A stretch of DNA of 61,574 nt from contig JUEF01000152.1 of NCBI GenBank assembly GCA_000802045.1, positions 1 through 61,574 on the forward strand, written 5' to 3'. This document shows positions 18,011 to 26,065 of the stretch, one piece after another (position 1 is the first letter of the stretch; every line of letters begins with the position of its first letter). The notes below the pieces were generated by a model. That model was given only the letters and a program-made list of their open reading frames with translations. It made no database searches and was not told the DNA's origin. The position numbers were made by a program, and so were the translations under genes. The stretch is from Peptococcaceae bacterium BICA1-8 (lineage in GTDB: Bacteria > Bacillota > Peptococcia > Peptococcales > BICA1-8).

Positions 18011-18751
18011 CAGATTATCAAGAAACTCTTTAGATTTCAATTTCTTACCCAGACAATTTATAATATGTAAATCTAGTATTTCGGCTAATTCCTTTTTTGC
18101 ATTAGCTGAAATGCGCAAACGGTTTATCTTGGTTAATTCCATACTCATTAACTGCTTGAGAATTACGCATGTTTCTCCGCTGATTTTAACAATAGCCATA
18201 CCGGGCTTATCTCTAAAGCATTGATCACAGAGAAGGCCACCTAGCTCAGAAGAGAAATAATAACCTGCTACTTTTATTTGACCACAGTTAGCACAGCTCT
18301 CCATTTGGGGTTGATACCCCAACTCTCGTAGTAATCGGATTTCCATTACCTTTGTTGCAAGCCAAGGCTCTTCAACAGAGAGTAAATAAAAACCCATTAA
18401 AACTAAACTAAAAAGTTCTGTATCACTTTCCCCTTCAGGTATTAAACTATCGAGAAGCTCCGCTAGATATGCTCCACAACCCATCCTGAAAAGATCTTCC
18501 CTCAATGGAGCAAAAGTATTAATGGTTTCCGCCTGAGTTACAGTAGCCAGATTTTTGCCTAGAAAAAGATCTACATTAGTATGGCTAAAAACCTGAACTC
18601 CACCTCGTAATTTACTCTTTGGTTTTTTTACTCCTTTAACAATAGCTGTCAGTTTTCCTGCCTTTTCAGTATATAGGGTCAAAAGCTGGTCTGCTTCACT
18701 ATAACTACGAGCCCGCAAAACTATGGCATTTGTTTTTAAAATTTCTGGCAC
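18005..18751 (-). CDS. recO: DNA repair protein RecO
   Basis: RecO anneals single strands and loads RecA with RecR in recombinational repair. The 248-residue protein has an N-terminal OB fold (KTNAIVLRARSYSEADQLLTL) and a four-cysteine zinc site (CANCG, then CDQC about 20 residues later). The start is GTG behind GGTGGAG, nine bases after yqzL. The final LA-TGA overlaps sequence resembling the core of the adjacent composite element. Confidence 0.95.
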   Translation of the reverse strand: MPEILKTNAIVLRARSYSEADQLLTLYTEKAGKLTAIVKGVKKPKSKLRGGVQVFSHTNVDLFLGKNLATVTQAETINTFAPLREDLFRMGCGAYLAELLDSLIPEGESDTELFSLVLMGFYLLSVEEPWLATKVMEIRLLRELGYQPQMESCANCGQIKVAGYYFSSELGGLLCDQCFRDKPGMAIVKISGETCVILKQLMSMELTKINRLRISANAKKELAEILDLHIINCLGKKLKSKEFLDNLA

Positions 18752-18759
18752 AGCTCCAC

Positions 18760-18888
18760 CTACTCTTCTCCTGGGACAACCTTAAGAGACATTCTCTCCT
18801 CTTCCTCCAACATCTCTTTATAAATTAAATAAGCCTCGATCCCACCAGTTTGTTGAAAATAACGCCAAAAAAAGTCCTTTGCCTGCAT
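18760..18888 (-). CDS. yqzL: YqzL family small protein
   Basis: A 42-residue protein (MQAKDFFWRYFQQTGG start) of the YqzL family, found between era and recO in Firmicutes; its function is unknown. The family motif, aromatic residues followed by TGGIEAYLIYKE, is clear. The long upstream ORF extension is AT-rich and non-coding in appearance. AGAAAGG is about 10 bases before the ATG at 18888. It is followed directly by recO. Confidence 0.85.
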   Translation of the reverse strand: MQAKDFFWRYFQQTGGIEAYLIYKEMLEEEERMSLKVVPGEE

Positions 18889-19124
18889 GGTGACCATCCT
18901 TTCTGTTTTGGACTTACTCACGCAGTAGTAGTTTGCCAAGAAAATTAACAGGTATACTGCCCTTCTTTTTCCACTCTCTTTTATTATAATTGATTTTAGT
19001 GAAAACAGTAAGTAGATGGAAAAAGAATAATAAATTAGGTTGGAAATGTAAGACTTACATAATATATGCAACATTGATTTATACTATTTTTGCCAATACC
19101 TTTTTATAGGATAGGGGAGCTTAG

Positions 19125-20276
19125 GTGAAATTCTTTAAATGGAAAAAAGAAAAAGACGAAAACTCCGCGACGGGTTCCAAGATAGCCAGTACTAATCCTG
19201 TTGTTGATGTAACACCAAGAGCTGAACAGCAGTTATACAGAGGCTCCAAACAGTTGTATTCGGAAAATATTGAAGAAAACCTGCAATCGCTTTTTCAGAG
19301 GTTACCTGATCCTAATCTAGTCACAGAAGAATTCATAATAGGCTCCCGTTCTAAAACCAAAGTAGTTATCGCCTATTTACAGGATGTTGCAAACACAGGT
19401 ATAGTTGCTGAAATAAAAAATAGGCTTAAGGGCATTAAAGCTGAAATAATCCCTGACACAAGCTATATTGAAAGGAATATTCAAGATTCTATTTGGAGTC
19501 CTTTTCCCCAAGTTGAAATTGTTTCGAAAGTTGATCTCACTTTAACTGCACTCACTCAAGGAAGAGTTGCTATTTTTGTGGATGGCTGTCCTAATATAAT
19601 CATAGCACCAACTACTCTTTTTGACCTACTAGATACACCTGAAGATGCCTATCGAAGATGGTTTGTAGCTTCTAGCTTTTTTCGCATAGCCAGGTTTATT
19701 TCTTTTATTATTGCTACTCTGCTACCTAGCTTTTATATTGCCTTAACCTCATTCAATCCGGAACTAATTCCTTCAGCATTAACTATTACTCTTACTGCGG
19801 CTAGGGAAAATACTCCTTTTCCCATTTATATAGAAGCCTTTATCCTAATGGGAATAGCAGAGGTAGTAAGAATGGTAATGCTGCGCATGCCTAATACCAC
19901 CGGGCAATCCATTTCCATCTTCGCAGGCGTAACTCTAGTGCTCACAGGATTAGTGACGAATATCATAAGCGGCCCCATAACAATTATTGTGGGCTTAACA
20001 ATAATTGCCTCTTTTACTATTCCCGGCTTTGATTTACGCTCTTCCATCCGGATAATTCAGTTTTTCACCATGCTTATGGCTACTATTTTTGGACTTTTTG
20101 GTTTAGCAGTCAGCGTTTTTTATATTTTAATTCACTTATCCACTCTTAAATCTTTCGGTATTCCTTATATGTCACCACTAGGCCCGATAGAACTAAGCGG
20201 TTGGGGCCACACTATATTACGGAAAACTTCAGTTGACATGCCCCAGGATGAAACCTATAAACCTAAAAAGAAATAA
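19125..20276 (+). CDS. gerKA: GerA-family spore germination receptor subunit A, short form
   Basis: Subunit A of a germinant receptor in the spore inner membrane. The 383-residue protein is about 100-150 shorter than typical family members. It retains the second N-terminal subdomain (ENIEENLQSLF, then GSRSKTKVVIAYL, SPFPQVE and VAIFVDGCPNIIIAP) and then about five membrane helices (from about residue 190) with PFPIYIEAFIL and FGIPYMSPLGP. The first N-terminal subdomain appears to be missing, replaced by a 45-residue polar tail. The start is GTG behind GGGGAG. It is the first gene of a plus-strand A-B-C operon inserted between yqzL and the feo genes. The letter K is used loosely. Confidence 0.9.
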   Translation: MKFFKWKKEKDENSATGSKIASTNPVVDVTPRAEQQLYRGSKQLYSENIEENLQSLFQRLPDPNLVTEEFIIGSRSKTKVVIAYLQDVANTGIVAEIKNRLKGIKAEIIPDTSYIERNIQDSIWSPFPQVEIVSKVDLTLTALTQGRVAIFVDGCPNIIIAPTTLFDLLDTPEDAYRRWFVASSFFRIARFISFIIATLLPSFYIALTSFNPELIPSALTITLTAARENTPFPIYIEAFILMGIAEVVRMVMLRMPNTTGQSISIFAGVTLVLTGLVTNIISGPITIIVGLTIIASFTIPGFDLRSSIRIIQFFTMLMATIFGLFGLAVSVFYILIHLSTLKSFGIPYMSPLGPIELSGWGHTILRKTSVDMPQDETYKPKKK

Positions 20277-20307
20277 AATGACTAGTTATTTGTTAGGGGT
20301 GAGATAA

Positions 20308-21420
20308 ATGACCATAAAGGATAATGTCCAGGATAAGATAGACCCTCGAGTCATACCATTAATATTTTTTTTAACTATTATTGAATTTAAGCTTTTTGTC
20401 ATGGATAGAAAAGTATTTTTAATTGCCGGTAGGGACAGTTGGCTATCAGCACTAATAGGCGGGGTATTGGTTACATTAGGAACCTATTTTTTACTCCGTC
20501 TGATGAAGCGTTTTCCCCAACAAAACCTTTTCCAATACATTTCCCAAATATGGGGTAGACCTATAGCATTTATAATTTCCATTGGTTATTTCCTTTTTTG
20601 GGGTTCATATTTAACTTTGCTTTTCAATAACACAGGTGAAGTAAACCAGATCTTTTTTTTAGAAAAAACCCCTATATTGATGCCAATCTTTTTACTGGCA
20701 CTTGGTGCTGTATGGTTAGTGGCATATGGCCTTGTAGCCATTATTCGCTTTATCCAGATAATAAGCCCTATATTCATAATTTCACTTCTTTTGTCTATCT
20801 CCCTTTCCTTAAGTCAAGTTGAAATACATAATTTCTTCCCCATCTTAGCCAATGGAATAACGCCTGTTCTTAAGGGAGCAATATTATATACCGGATACTT
20901 TCATGGTTTAGAGATACTTCTATTTTTATCCCCCTTTCTTTCAGATAATACTAAAATCTTTAAGCCTGCTTTAGCAGGGATAGCTTTTTTGAACTTTTTA
21001 GCAGTTGTCTTTACAATATTAGCTATTGGAATCTTAGGTATCAATAATACCAATCAAATGTTATGGCCAGGATTTGCTATGCTGTCCTTAATTGAAATAC
21101 CAGGGTTCCCTGCTGAGAGATTCGAACTCTTTCAAACTGTTCCTCTATTGATAACAGCCTTTGTTGCTATTTCCGTAATTCTCTATTTACTTTCCTACGG
21201 TATTATCCAGGTCTTTAAAATATCTCAAAAGAAAACAGTAGTCTATTTAATAGGACTCTTGACAGTTCTATCAACACTTTTAATTCCTGATTTTGCCTGG
21301 TGTATGAAATTAAGAGAAGTACATATTTATGCCGCAATAATTTTTATATATTTTCTACCTTTGCTAACTTTATTGTTATCTGTTTTAAGGGAAAAAAGGG
21401 GAATTATTCATGAAAAATAA
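20308..21420 (+). CDS. gerKB: GerB-family spore germination receptor subunit B
   Basis: A 370-residue integral membrane protein of the amino-acid permease-like (APC) GerB family with about ten predicted helices, the putative germinant-binding subunit. ATG follows GGGGTGAG. It overlaps the start of the C subunit by 11 bp. Hydrophobic segments are regularly spaced (for example around FIISIGYFLFWGSYLTLLF). The usual polar substrate-site residues cannot be judged without an alignment. Confidence 0.9.
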   Translation: MTIKDNVQDKIDPRVIPLIFFLTIIEFKLFVMDRKVFLIAGRDSWLSALIGGVLVTLGTYFLLRLMKRFPQQNLFQYISQIWGRPIAFIISIGYFLFWGSYLTLLFNNTGEVNQIFFLEKTPILMPIFLLALGAVWLVAYGLVAIIRFIQIISPIFIISLLLSISLSLSQVEIHNFFPILANGITPVLKGAILYTGYFHGLEILLFLSPFLSDNTKIFKPALAGIAFLNFLAVVFTILAIGILGINNTNQMLWPGFAMLSLIEIPGFPAERFELFQTVPLLITAFVAISVILYLLSYGIIQVFKISQKKTVVYLIGLLTVLSTLLIPDFAWCMKLREVHIYAAIIFIYFLPLLTLLLSVLREKRGIIHEK

Positions 21421-22558
21421 ACTAATCTATCTTCTACTGATACTACTGGCAATTTTAATAATTCCTGCTTGCTGGGATACTAAGGATATCAACAATAGAG
21501 CTTATATCACAGCCCTAGGGATAGATGAAGTAGCCAGTATAACAATGGGTCAGGAAAATATACCTTTCAGGTATAAGGTAACAGTAGAAATCATCAAACC
21601 TGCATTATTAAAAGAATCTTCCTGGAAACTACAGCCGGAAAAAGCTTCGAGTATAGTGCTTACTGCGGAAGGAGAAACAATAGAAAAAGCTTTAGATTTG
21701 GTCCAGACAAATATTTCCCGTCCGCTAACTCTTAGCCATTTGCAGATACTCCTAATTGGTGAGGGGATAGCAGACAATAGTAAAATTATCTGCAATTTTT
21801 TTGAAAAACATCCGGAAGTAGCCCGCAGGGTGCGCCTTGGTTTTGTCCAGAAAAATGAAGCAGTAGATGTTCTAAAAACTGAGCCAAAATTAGAAAGTTA
21901 TATTGCCAAAGAATTAGTTGGCATGGTGGAAATAAGCAAGAGTTTTTCCTTAAGCACGTTCAAGCCTTTCACCAGCTTTTTAAGTGAAATGCGGACCAAC
22001 AATGGTCAGACTTTAGGGGCAGCATTTAGTCTTAGTAATAATGGAGATATTGTACGCATCGGTAGTGCAATCTTTGATGACTGGAAGCTGGTAGGCTGGT
22101 TAGATGGAGAGGAAACCAGAAAAGCAAGCTTACTTCTTCCTGAATCTCGAAAAATAACCTTTATAGGCAGTTTAAATGAAGGAATCTATACCTATAAGGT
22201 AGATAATAAGAAAACAAAGATAATACCTGAGATACAAAATGAAAAATTAAAATTTATAGTTAGGCTGAAAACTGATGGTATAATTTTGCAGGAGGAAGGT
22301 AATGAGCTTCTTCTGTCTGAACCGAAAAATATTGATAAATTAGAAAAGTTTTTTACCCAAGTGATTACCGGAGATGTTAATGAAGCAATTAGAAAGGCGC
22401 AGAAAATATATAATGTAGATTATTTTAATTTTGGTATGGAATTGATGAATAGAAACCCCGATTATTTCGAGAGCTTAGACTGGAAGAAAACCTTTCCGAG
22501 GGTACCTATAGAAACAGACATAGAGGTTAAAATCTCCCGCTTTGGAATAGCCAAGTAA
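21410..22558 (+). CDS. gerKC: GerC-family germination receptor lipoprotein subunit C
   Basis: A 382-residue lipoprotein subunit. The signal peptide ends in a lipobox (LIIPAC, Cys21), followed by the family hallmark WDTKDINNRAYITALGID. The rest is the soluble GerC domain with an N-terminal part and a C-terminal domain. It is translationally coupled to subunit B. In Bacillus such operons are expressed in the forespore by SigG; no convincing SigG promoter was found here. Confidence 0.92.
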   Translation: MKNKLIYLLLILLAILIIPACWDTKDINNRAYITALGIDEVASITMGQENIPFRYKVTVEIIKPALLKESSWKLQPEKASSIVLTAEGETIEKALDLVQTNISRPLTLSHLQILLIGEGIADNSKIICNFFEKHPEVARRVRLGFVQKNEAVDVLKTEPKLESYIAKELVGMVEISKSFSLSTFKPFTSFLSEMRTNNGQTLGAAFSLSNNGDIVRIGSAIFDDWKLVGWLDGEETRKASLLLPESRKITFIGSLNEGIYTYKVDNKKTKIIPEIQNEKLKFIVRLKTDGIILQEEGNELLLSEPKNIDKLEKFFTQVITGDVNEAIRKAQKIYNVDYFNFGMELMNRNPDYFESLDWKKTFPRVPIETDIEVKISRFGIAK

Positions 22559-22589
22559 GAATAACCTGCTTTACCGGCAGGTTATTCTT
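22557..22589 (+). terminator. 13 bp hairpin after the ger operon
   Basis: AAGAATAACCTGC and GCAGGTTATTCTT are perfect inverted arms around a 7-base loop, starting at the stop codon of gerKC. There is no clear U tract, so it may be a weak terminator or an mRNA-stabilising hairpin. Confidence 0.6.
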
Positions 22590-22767
22590 GGCTACAGTTT
22601 TACAGTGCTACTGTGCTACAAAAAAGATAAGTATTTCGCTTCGCTAGATTAAGATTTCACTCCACTTTGTTCCGTTAGATTAAGACCTGTGAAACGTCCC
22701 CCCTTCTTCCCTCGTCTTGCGCCTAGATGATGCGCAAGTCAGGAACCGTGCCTAAATTCTCCCTATA
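22590..22767. repeat. Mixed repeat words downstream of the ger operon
   Basis: No gene is seen. It holds CTACAGTTTTACAGTGCTACTGTGCTAC, a TTTCGCTTCGCTAGATTAAG word, and at 22733-22752 the reverse complement of the GGTTCTTGACTTGC word found at 13654. Confidence 0.5.
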
Positions 22768-22945
22768 GGCTGGTCAAAAGCGAGCATAGCTAGGCGCAAA
22801 AAGGGGGCAAAACCGGAGGCGTATTAGTTGGGGACATTCCTGTCTTAAGAGGTAACATGGCCTCTGCAGGTGTGTCCCCGTTCCTATTACGCTGAGGATT
22901 TTGACCCCTTTTTGGAACAACGCTAGGCGAAGCTTTTCACCAGCC
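22768..22945. repeat. 180 bp nested palindrome, copy A
   Basis: Outer arms GGCTGGTCAAAAGCG and AGCTTTTCACCAGCC enclose CTAGGCG/CGCTAG, then AAAGGGGGCAAAACC/GGATTTTGACCCCTTT, then the GGGGACA/TGTCCCC core. The whole element could fold into one long interrupted hairpin. Copy B at 25883-26063 has the same order and orientation. Copy A begins directly at the stop codon of the zinc-ribbon gene. Confidence 0.8.
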
Positions 22946-23071
22946 TTACTTTTTTATAGAGCAATTGCCGCAATTGGTACACCCGCCAGTATGCAGCAGG
23001 CTTTTAAAACATCTCGGGCAGCGTACAGCATCTTCTTCTTTAATTTCATAGCCGCATTGGGGGCACTTCAT
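22946..23071 (-). CDS. Small zinc-ribbon protein coupled to feoB
   Basis: A 41-residue ORF: it starts MKCPQCGYEIKEED, has a second pair CPRC, and ends with CTNCGNC then SIKK. Seven cysteines form three CxxC pairs plus one further Cys, consistent with one or two small zinc sites. AGGAGG lies 7 bases before the ATG, which is only 2 bp after the feoB stop, so coupling to feoB is very likely. Its function is unknown; position suggests a role in or regulation of Feo iron uptake. It is too short for most gene callers. Confidence 0.8.
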   Translation of the reverse strand: MKCPQCGYEIKEEDAVRCPRCFKSLLHTGGCTNCGNCSIKK

Positions 23072-23073
23072 GG

Positions 23074-25050
23074 TTATCCCTCCTGGGAAAATGTTTTGAC
23101 TTGAGGGTTCTTCCCGATCCTAGTCAAAATAGAGGTTACCCCTGCCATGCCTATAAAGGCAAAAATAGCAAACCAACTACCTGAAATATCATTAGTAAAC
23201 ATACCGGTCAGCTTACTAACAATACCACCGACTAGAAAAGCAATTAATAAAGAGCCGATCCACATAATAACCGCCTCTTTTTTATTGCGTTCTTTAAAGA
23301 GGACTAAAATAGCTGCGATACAAGGTACAAAAAGGGTAATTGTAATTAGAGAAATTATAGTAGCCAATGGGTCCATAGCTAGATCACTTAGACCAGCAGC
23401 ACCAAAGTCTCTTCGGACTATACCCATAACAAAAGCAGTAGATGCCTCTTTAGGTAAATTCAACCATCCTACAGTAAGAGGTGCTAAAAAGTTTTGCAGT
23501 GCAGTCAAAAGGCCTGTCAAATCCATTACACTTATAATGAATGCACCAATTGCAAATAACGGAGTAGCCTCTTTTAAAAAGCTGTAAGACTTGATTACAG
23601 TTTTCTTTAATACATTTTCGATCCTAGGCAGTCTCAAAGGCGGTAAGTCAATCAATAAATCTGTGGATTTACCAGGGAGAAACCTATTAAGTAATGTACC
23701 GACAATTGCCATTACACTGACAATAACCACAATATAAAGTGTTAAATATACTCCCCCTAAGCCTGCCAGCATACCAGCTATGACACCTATCTGAGCGGAA
23801 CATGGTATTGCTAAGGCCAAGAGGAAAATTGCGATTCTTCTTTCTCTCACTGAGCCTAAAAGTCGGGTAACCACTGTAGCTAGGGTAACACAACCAAAAC
23901 CTAAAATTAAAGGAATAATTGCTCTACCATTTAAGCCGACCATCGAAAGTAGTCTATCCGTCAAGGCAGCCAGCCTCGGCAGGTAACCTGAATCCTCGAA
24001 TGCTGAAAGGAAGAAATAGAAGCCTACAACCAAAGGCATTAAAAGACCTAGTACATAAGTAACCGTCATAGTTAATACGCCAAACTCACCCGCTAAAATA
24101 TAACCAAAAGCACTCCCTAAGTCGACAAACTTACTAACTATACCCTGCATAAAAGGTTCATACATGCCAATCATAATTGTTTCTTCAGTTATCCCAACAA
24201 TGGTCCCGGCTACAAAAACACCTATAGTCTGATACATAAAATACAGCATTACCAAAAGTATAGGTATACCGGTAATAGGTTTAATCATCCAGCGCCCTAA
24301 TTTTGTTTTAAAGTCAGCTCCTTCTTTAACCTCAGTGATGACATGTCCTACTACATCATTGACCCGCTCCCGACGCATGAGATAGATTTCTTCTCTATGC
24401 TTGGCAGGCTTAAGACCATGTCTTTCAGCAATTACAGGGTCCTCTTCTAATACTAGAAGGGCTTCTCCTTGGCTTGCAACCCTAGCCTTCATTTTTGTCA
24501 GCATATTCTGTAGATCTTGGTGGGAAACAATACCAGCTTTTGCTTTATTTACGCTATTTTTTACTTTTTCTAGACCAATTCCTTTTACAGCAACCGTTTC
24601 AATAACAGGTACACCTAGTAAATGTTCCAATAAATCTGCATCTACCTTAATCCCCTGCCTTGTGGCATCATCCATCATATTTAAAGCTATGATAACAGGT
24701 ACTCCAGTATCGATAATCTGTTGAGTTAGAAAAAGGTCCCGTTCTAAGTGAACAGCATCGACCACATTAACTACTATATCAGCAGACAAGATAACATCCC
24801 GAGCAATTTTTTCTTCATCATTAAAAGAAGAAACACCATATACACCTGGAGTATCAATAATAATATCCTCACCATATCGACCAAAGGAAATATCTATAGT
24901 AGTACCGGGATAGTTAGAAACATCAACATACATCCCTGTAAATGCGTTAAAAAATACTGATTTTCCTACATTTGGATTTCCTGCTAAAACAATTTTCCGA
25001 CCATGCTCTGGTAAATCTATTTTTATATTACTTTCATGACAATGAGCCAT
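23074..25050 (-). CDS. feoB: Ferrous iron transport protein B
   Basis: An inner-membrane ferrous iron permease with a cytosolic G domain. The 658-residue protein has G1 GNPNVGKS (24-31), G3 DTPGVYG and G4 NMMD, then a helical GDI-type spacer and two membrane gate repeats with family sequences EDSGYLPRLA and IPCSAQIG. ATG follows AGGAGG. feoA is 333 bp upstream with repeats between them, and a small zinc-ribbon gene is coupled downstream. Regulation by Fur is indicated by the box upstream of feoA. Confidence 0.96.
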   Translation of the reverse strand: MAHCHESNIKIDLPEHGRKIVLAGNPNVGKSVFFNAFTGMYVDVSNYPGTTIDISFGRYGEDIIIDTPGVYGVSSFNDEEKIARDVILSADIVVNVVDAVHLERDLFLTQQIIDTGVPVIIALNMMDDATRQGIKVDADLLEHLLGVPVIETVAVKGIGLEKVKNSVNKAKAGIVSHQDLQNMLTKMKARVASQGEALLVLEEDPVIAERHGLKPAKHREEIYLMRRERVNDVVGHVITEVKEGADFKTKLGRWMIKPITGIPILLVMLYFMYQTIGVFVAGTIVGITEETIMIGMYEPFMQGIVSKFVDLGSAFGYILAGEFGVLTMTVTYVLGLLMPLVVGFYFFLSAFEDSGYLPRLAALTDRLLSMVGLNGRAIIPLILGFGCVTLATVVTRLLGSVRERRIAIFLLALAIPCSAQIGVIAGMLAGLGGVYLTLYIVVIVSVMAIVGTLLNRFLPGKSTDLLIDLPPLRLPRIENVLKKTVIKSYSFLKEATPLFAIGAFIISVMDLTGLLTALQNFLAPLTVGWLNLPKEASTAFVMGIVRRDFGAAGLSDLAMDPLATIISLITITLFVPCIAAILVLFKERNKKEAVIMWIGSLLIAFLVGGIVSKLTGMFTNDISGSWFAIFAFIGMAGVTSILTRIGKNPQVKTFSQEG

Positions 25051-25383
25051 GTTGATTACCTCCTTAAATTCAGTTGCTAGTTATTAGTGGCTAGTGGCTA
25101 GTGGCTAGTAAATATTTGTGATAAACCTCTCGGGATTGGAGACCAGTGCTCAGTGACCTGTGACCAGTGTAAAGTAAAGGTAATTCTATTGGGATAGATT
25201 TTTGCGTCTGACATACACCCCTGCAACATTATTGGTCTGACACTACTTTTGGGCTTATATATTGCGTCTGACACAATCATTGCATGTCTATTCTGTATCA
25301 CTGTTGAACCGTACCTAAATTCTAAATTCTATAAATTCTAAATTCTACATTCTACATTCTACATTCATTCAATTTTCTCCATT
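25051..25383. repeat. feoA-feoB spacer with heptad tract and 30 bp CGTCTGACA repeats
   Basis: No gene is seen. 25070-25110 is a GTGGCTAGTGGCTAGT tract, and 25136-25165 has CAGTGCTCAGTGACC words. GCGTCTGACA or GGTCTGACA occurs at 25204, 25234 and 25264, exactly 30 bp apart. This is the inverse of the TGTCAGACGC array at 59055-59165. A TAAATTCTA run precedes feoA. Confidence 0.6.
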
Positions 25384-25605
25384 TCATCCTACTGCTTCAA
25401 CTAAAATCTTCTTAGCTAAGCCATAACCTATAGCAATTTCCTGTTTATTCTTTCTTATTATTACAGGCCCGGCAGGTATCATCTCATCACAGGTAACAAT
25501 AACACCCTCGGCAATACCAAAACGGATAGCCTGAGCCCTAACGATTTCATTTGGTATGGAAAGAATTTTAAAAGATTGACCTTTCTTAACATCAGCTAAT
25601 ACCAT
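25384..25605 (-). CDS. feoA: Ferrous iron transport protein A
   Basis: A 73-residue SH3-like FeoA, a cytosolic accessory protein of FeoB. The family features are an early LADVKKGQSFKI, a central IRFGIAEG-type turn, and IGYGLAKKILV at the end. ATG follows GAGGAGG, overlapped upstream by a Fur-type box. The distance to feoB is unusually large because of the repeat-filled spacer. Confidence 0.93.
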   Translation of the reverse strand: MVLADVKKGQSFKILSIPNEIVRAQAIRFGIAEGVIVTCDEMIPAGPVIIRKNKQEIAIGYGLAKKILVEAVG

Positions 25606-25620
25606 AAGTTTTCCTCCTCG

Positions 25621-25639
25621 ATGATAATCATTATCATTT
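25621..25639 (-). promoter_or_regulatory. Fur box upstream of feoA
   Basis: ATGATAATCATTATCATTT matches the 19 bp Fur consensus GATAATGATAATCATTATC family closely and is palindromic around TGATAATCATTATCA. It lies between the likely promoter and the feoA ribosome binding site, so Fe-Fur would block transcription. Confidence 0.85.
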
Positions 25640-25882
25640 ACATCTTTATCATACTATATTGCTAGGAATTTATAAAGACTAGTATTGTACTAAATTTAAT
25701 AGAAAAATAGACCATACATTAGTACAAATGTACTAATAAGACTATATTATTAGCATTCTATTAATATATCTATCAAATAAAATAACCAGTTATCACTGTC
25801 AATAACTGGTTTGTATTATCAATTATAAAGGGATAGTGGAACAGTGAAAAATAGTTACTAGTGACTGGTAATACGACTGGGT
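25640..25882. other. AT-rich region upstream of feoA and heptad tract
   Basis: No gene is seen. The AT-rich part probably holds the feo promoter; TATAGT/TATGAT-like -10 candidates lie near 25650-25660, without a clear -35. 25852-25882 is a GTTACTAGTGACTGGT tract. Confidence 0.4.
25784..25811 (-). terminator. Hairpin terminator after the response regulator gene
   Basis: AACCAGTTAT and ATAACTGGTT form 10 bp arms around an 8-base loop. On the minus strand it continues into a U-rich tract (TTATTTTATTT). Confidence 0.55.
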
Positions 25883-26063
25883 GGCTGGTCAAAAGCGATA
25901 GATAGCTAGGCGACTAAAAGGGGCTAAAACCGGAGGCGTAATTGTTGGGGACATTCCTGTCCTAAAAAACTACGGAGGCTCAACAGGTGTGTCCCCTTTC
26001 CTCTTTCCGTTGAGGATTTTAGCCCTTTTTAGCAACGACGCTAGATGCCGCTTTTCACCAGTC
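25883..26063. repeat. 180 bp nested palindrome, copy B
   Basis: It has the same outer arms (GGCTGGTCAAAAGCG / CGCTTTTCACCAGTC), AAAGGGGCTAAAACC / GGATTTTAGCCCTTTT middle arms and GGGGACATTCCTGTC / GGTGTGTCCCC core as copy A at 22768-22945. It begins two bases past the stop of the response regulator gene. Together copies A and B bracket the feo operon. Confidence 0.8.
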
Positions 26064-26065
26064 AC

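Noticed and set aside
18889-19074. N-terminal extension of YqzL
   Set aside because: It is AT-rich, hydrophobic and unlike the family; the ATG at 18888 matches known YqzL proteins.
24748-24960. Plus-strand ORF within feoB
   Set aside because: A shadow of the G-domain coding region with no independent support.
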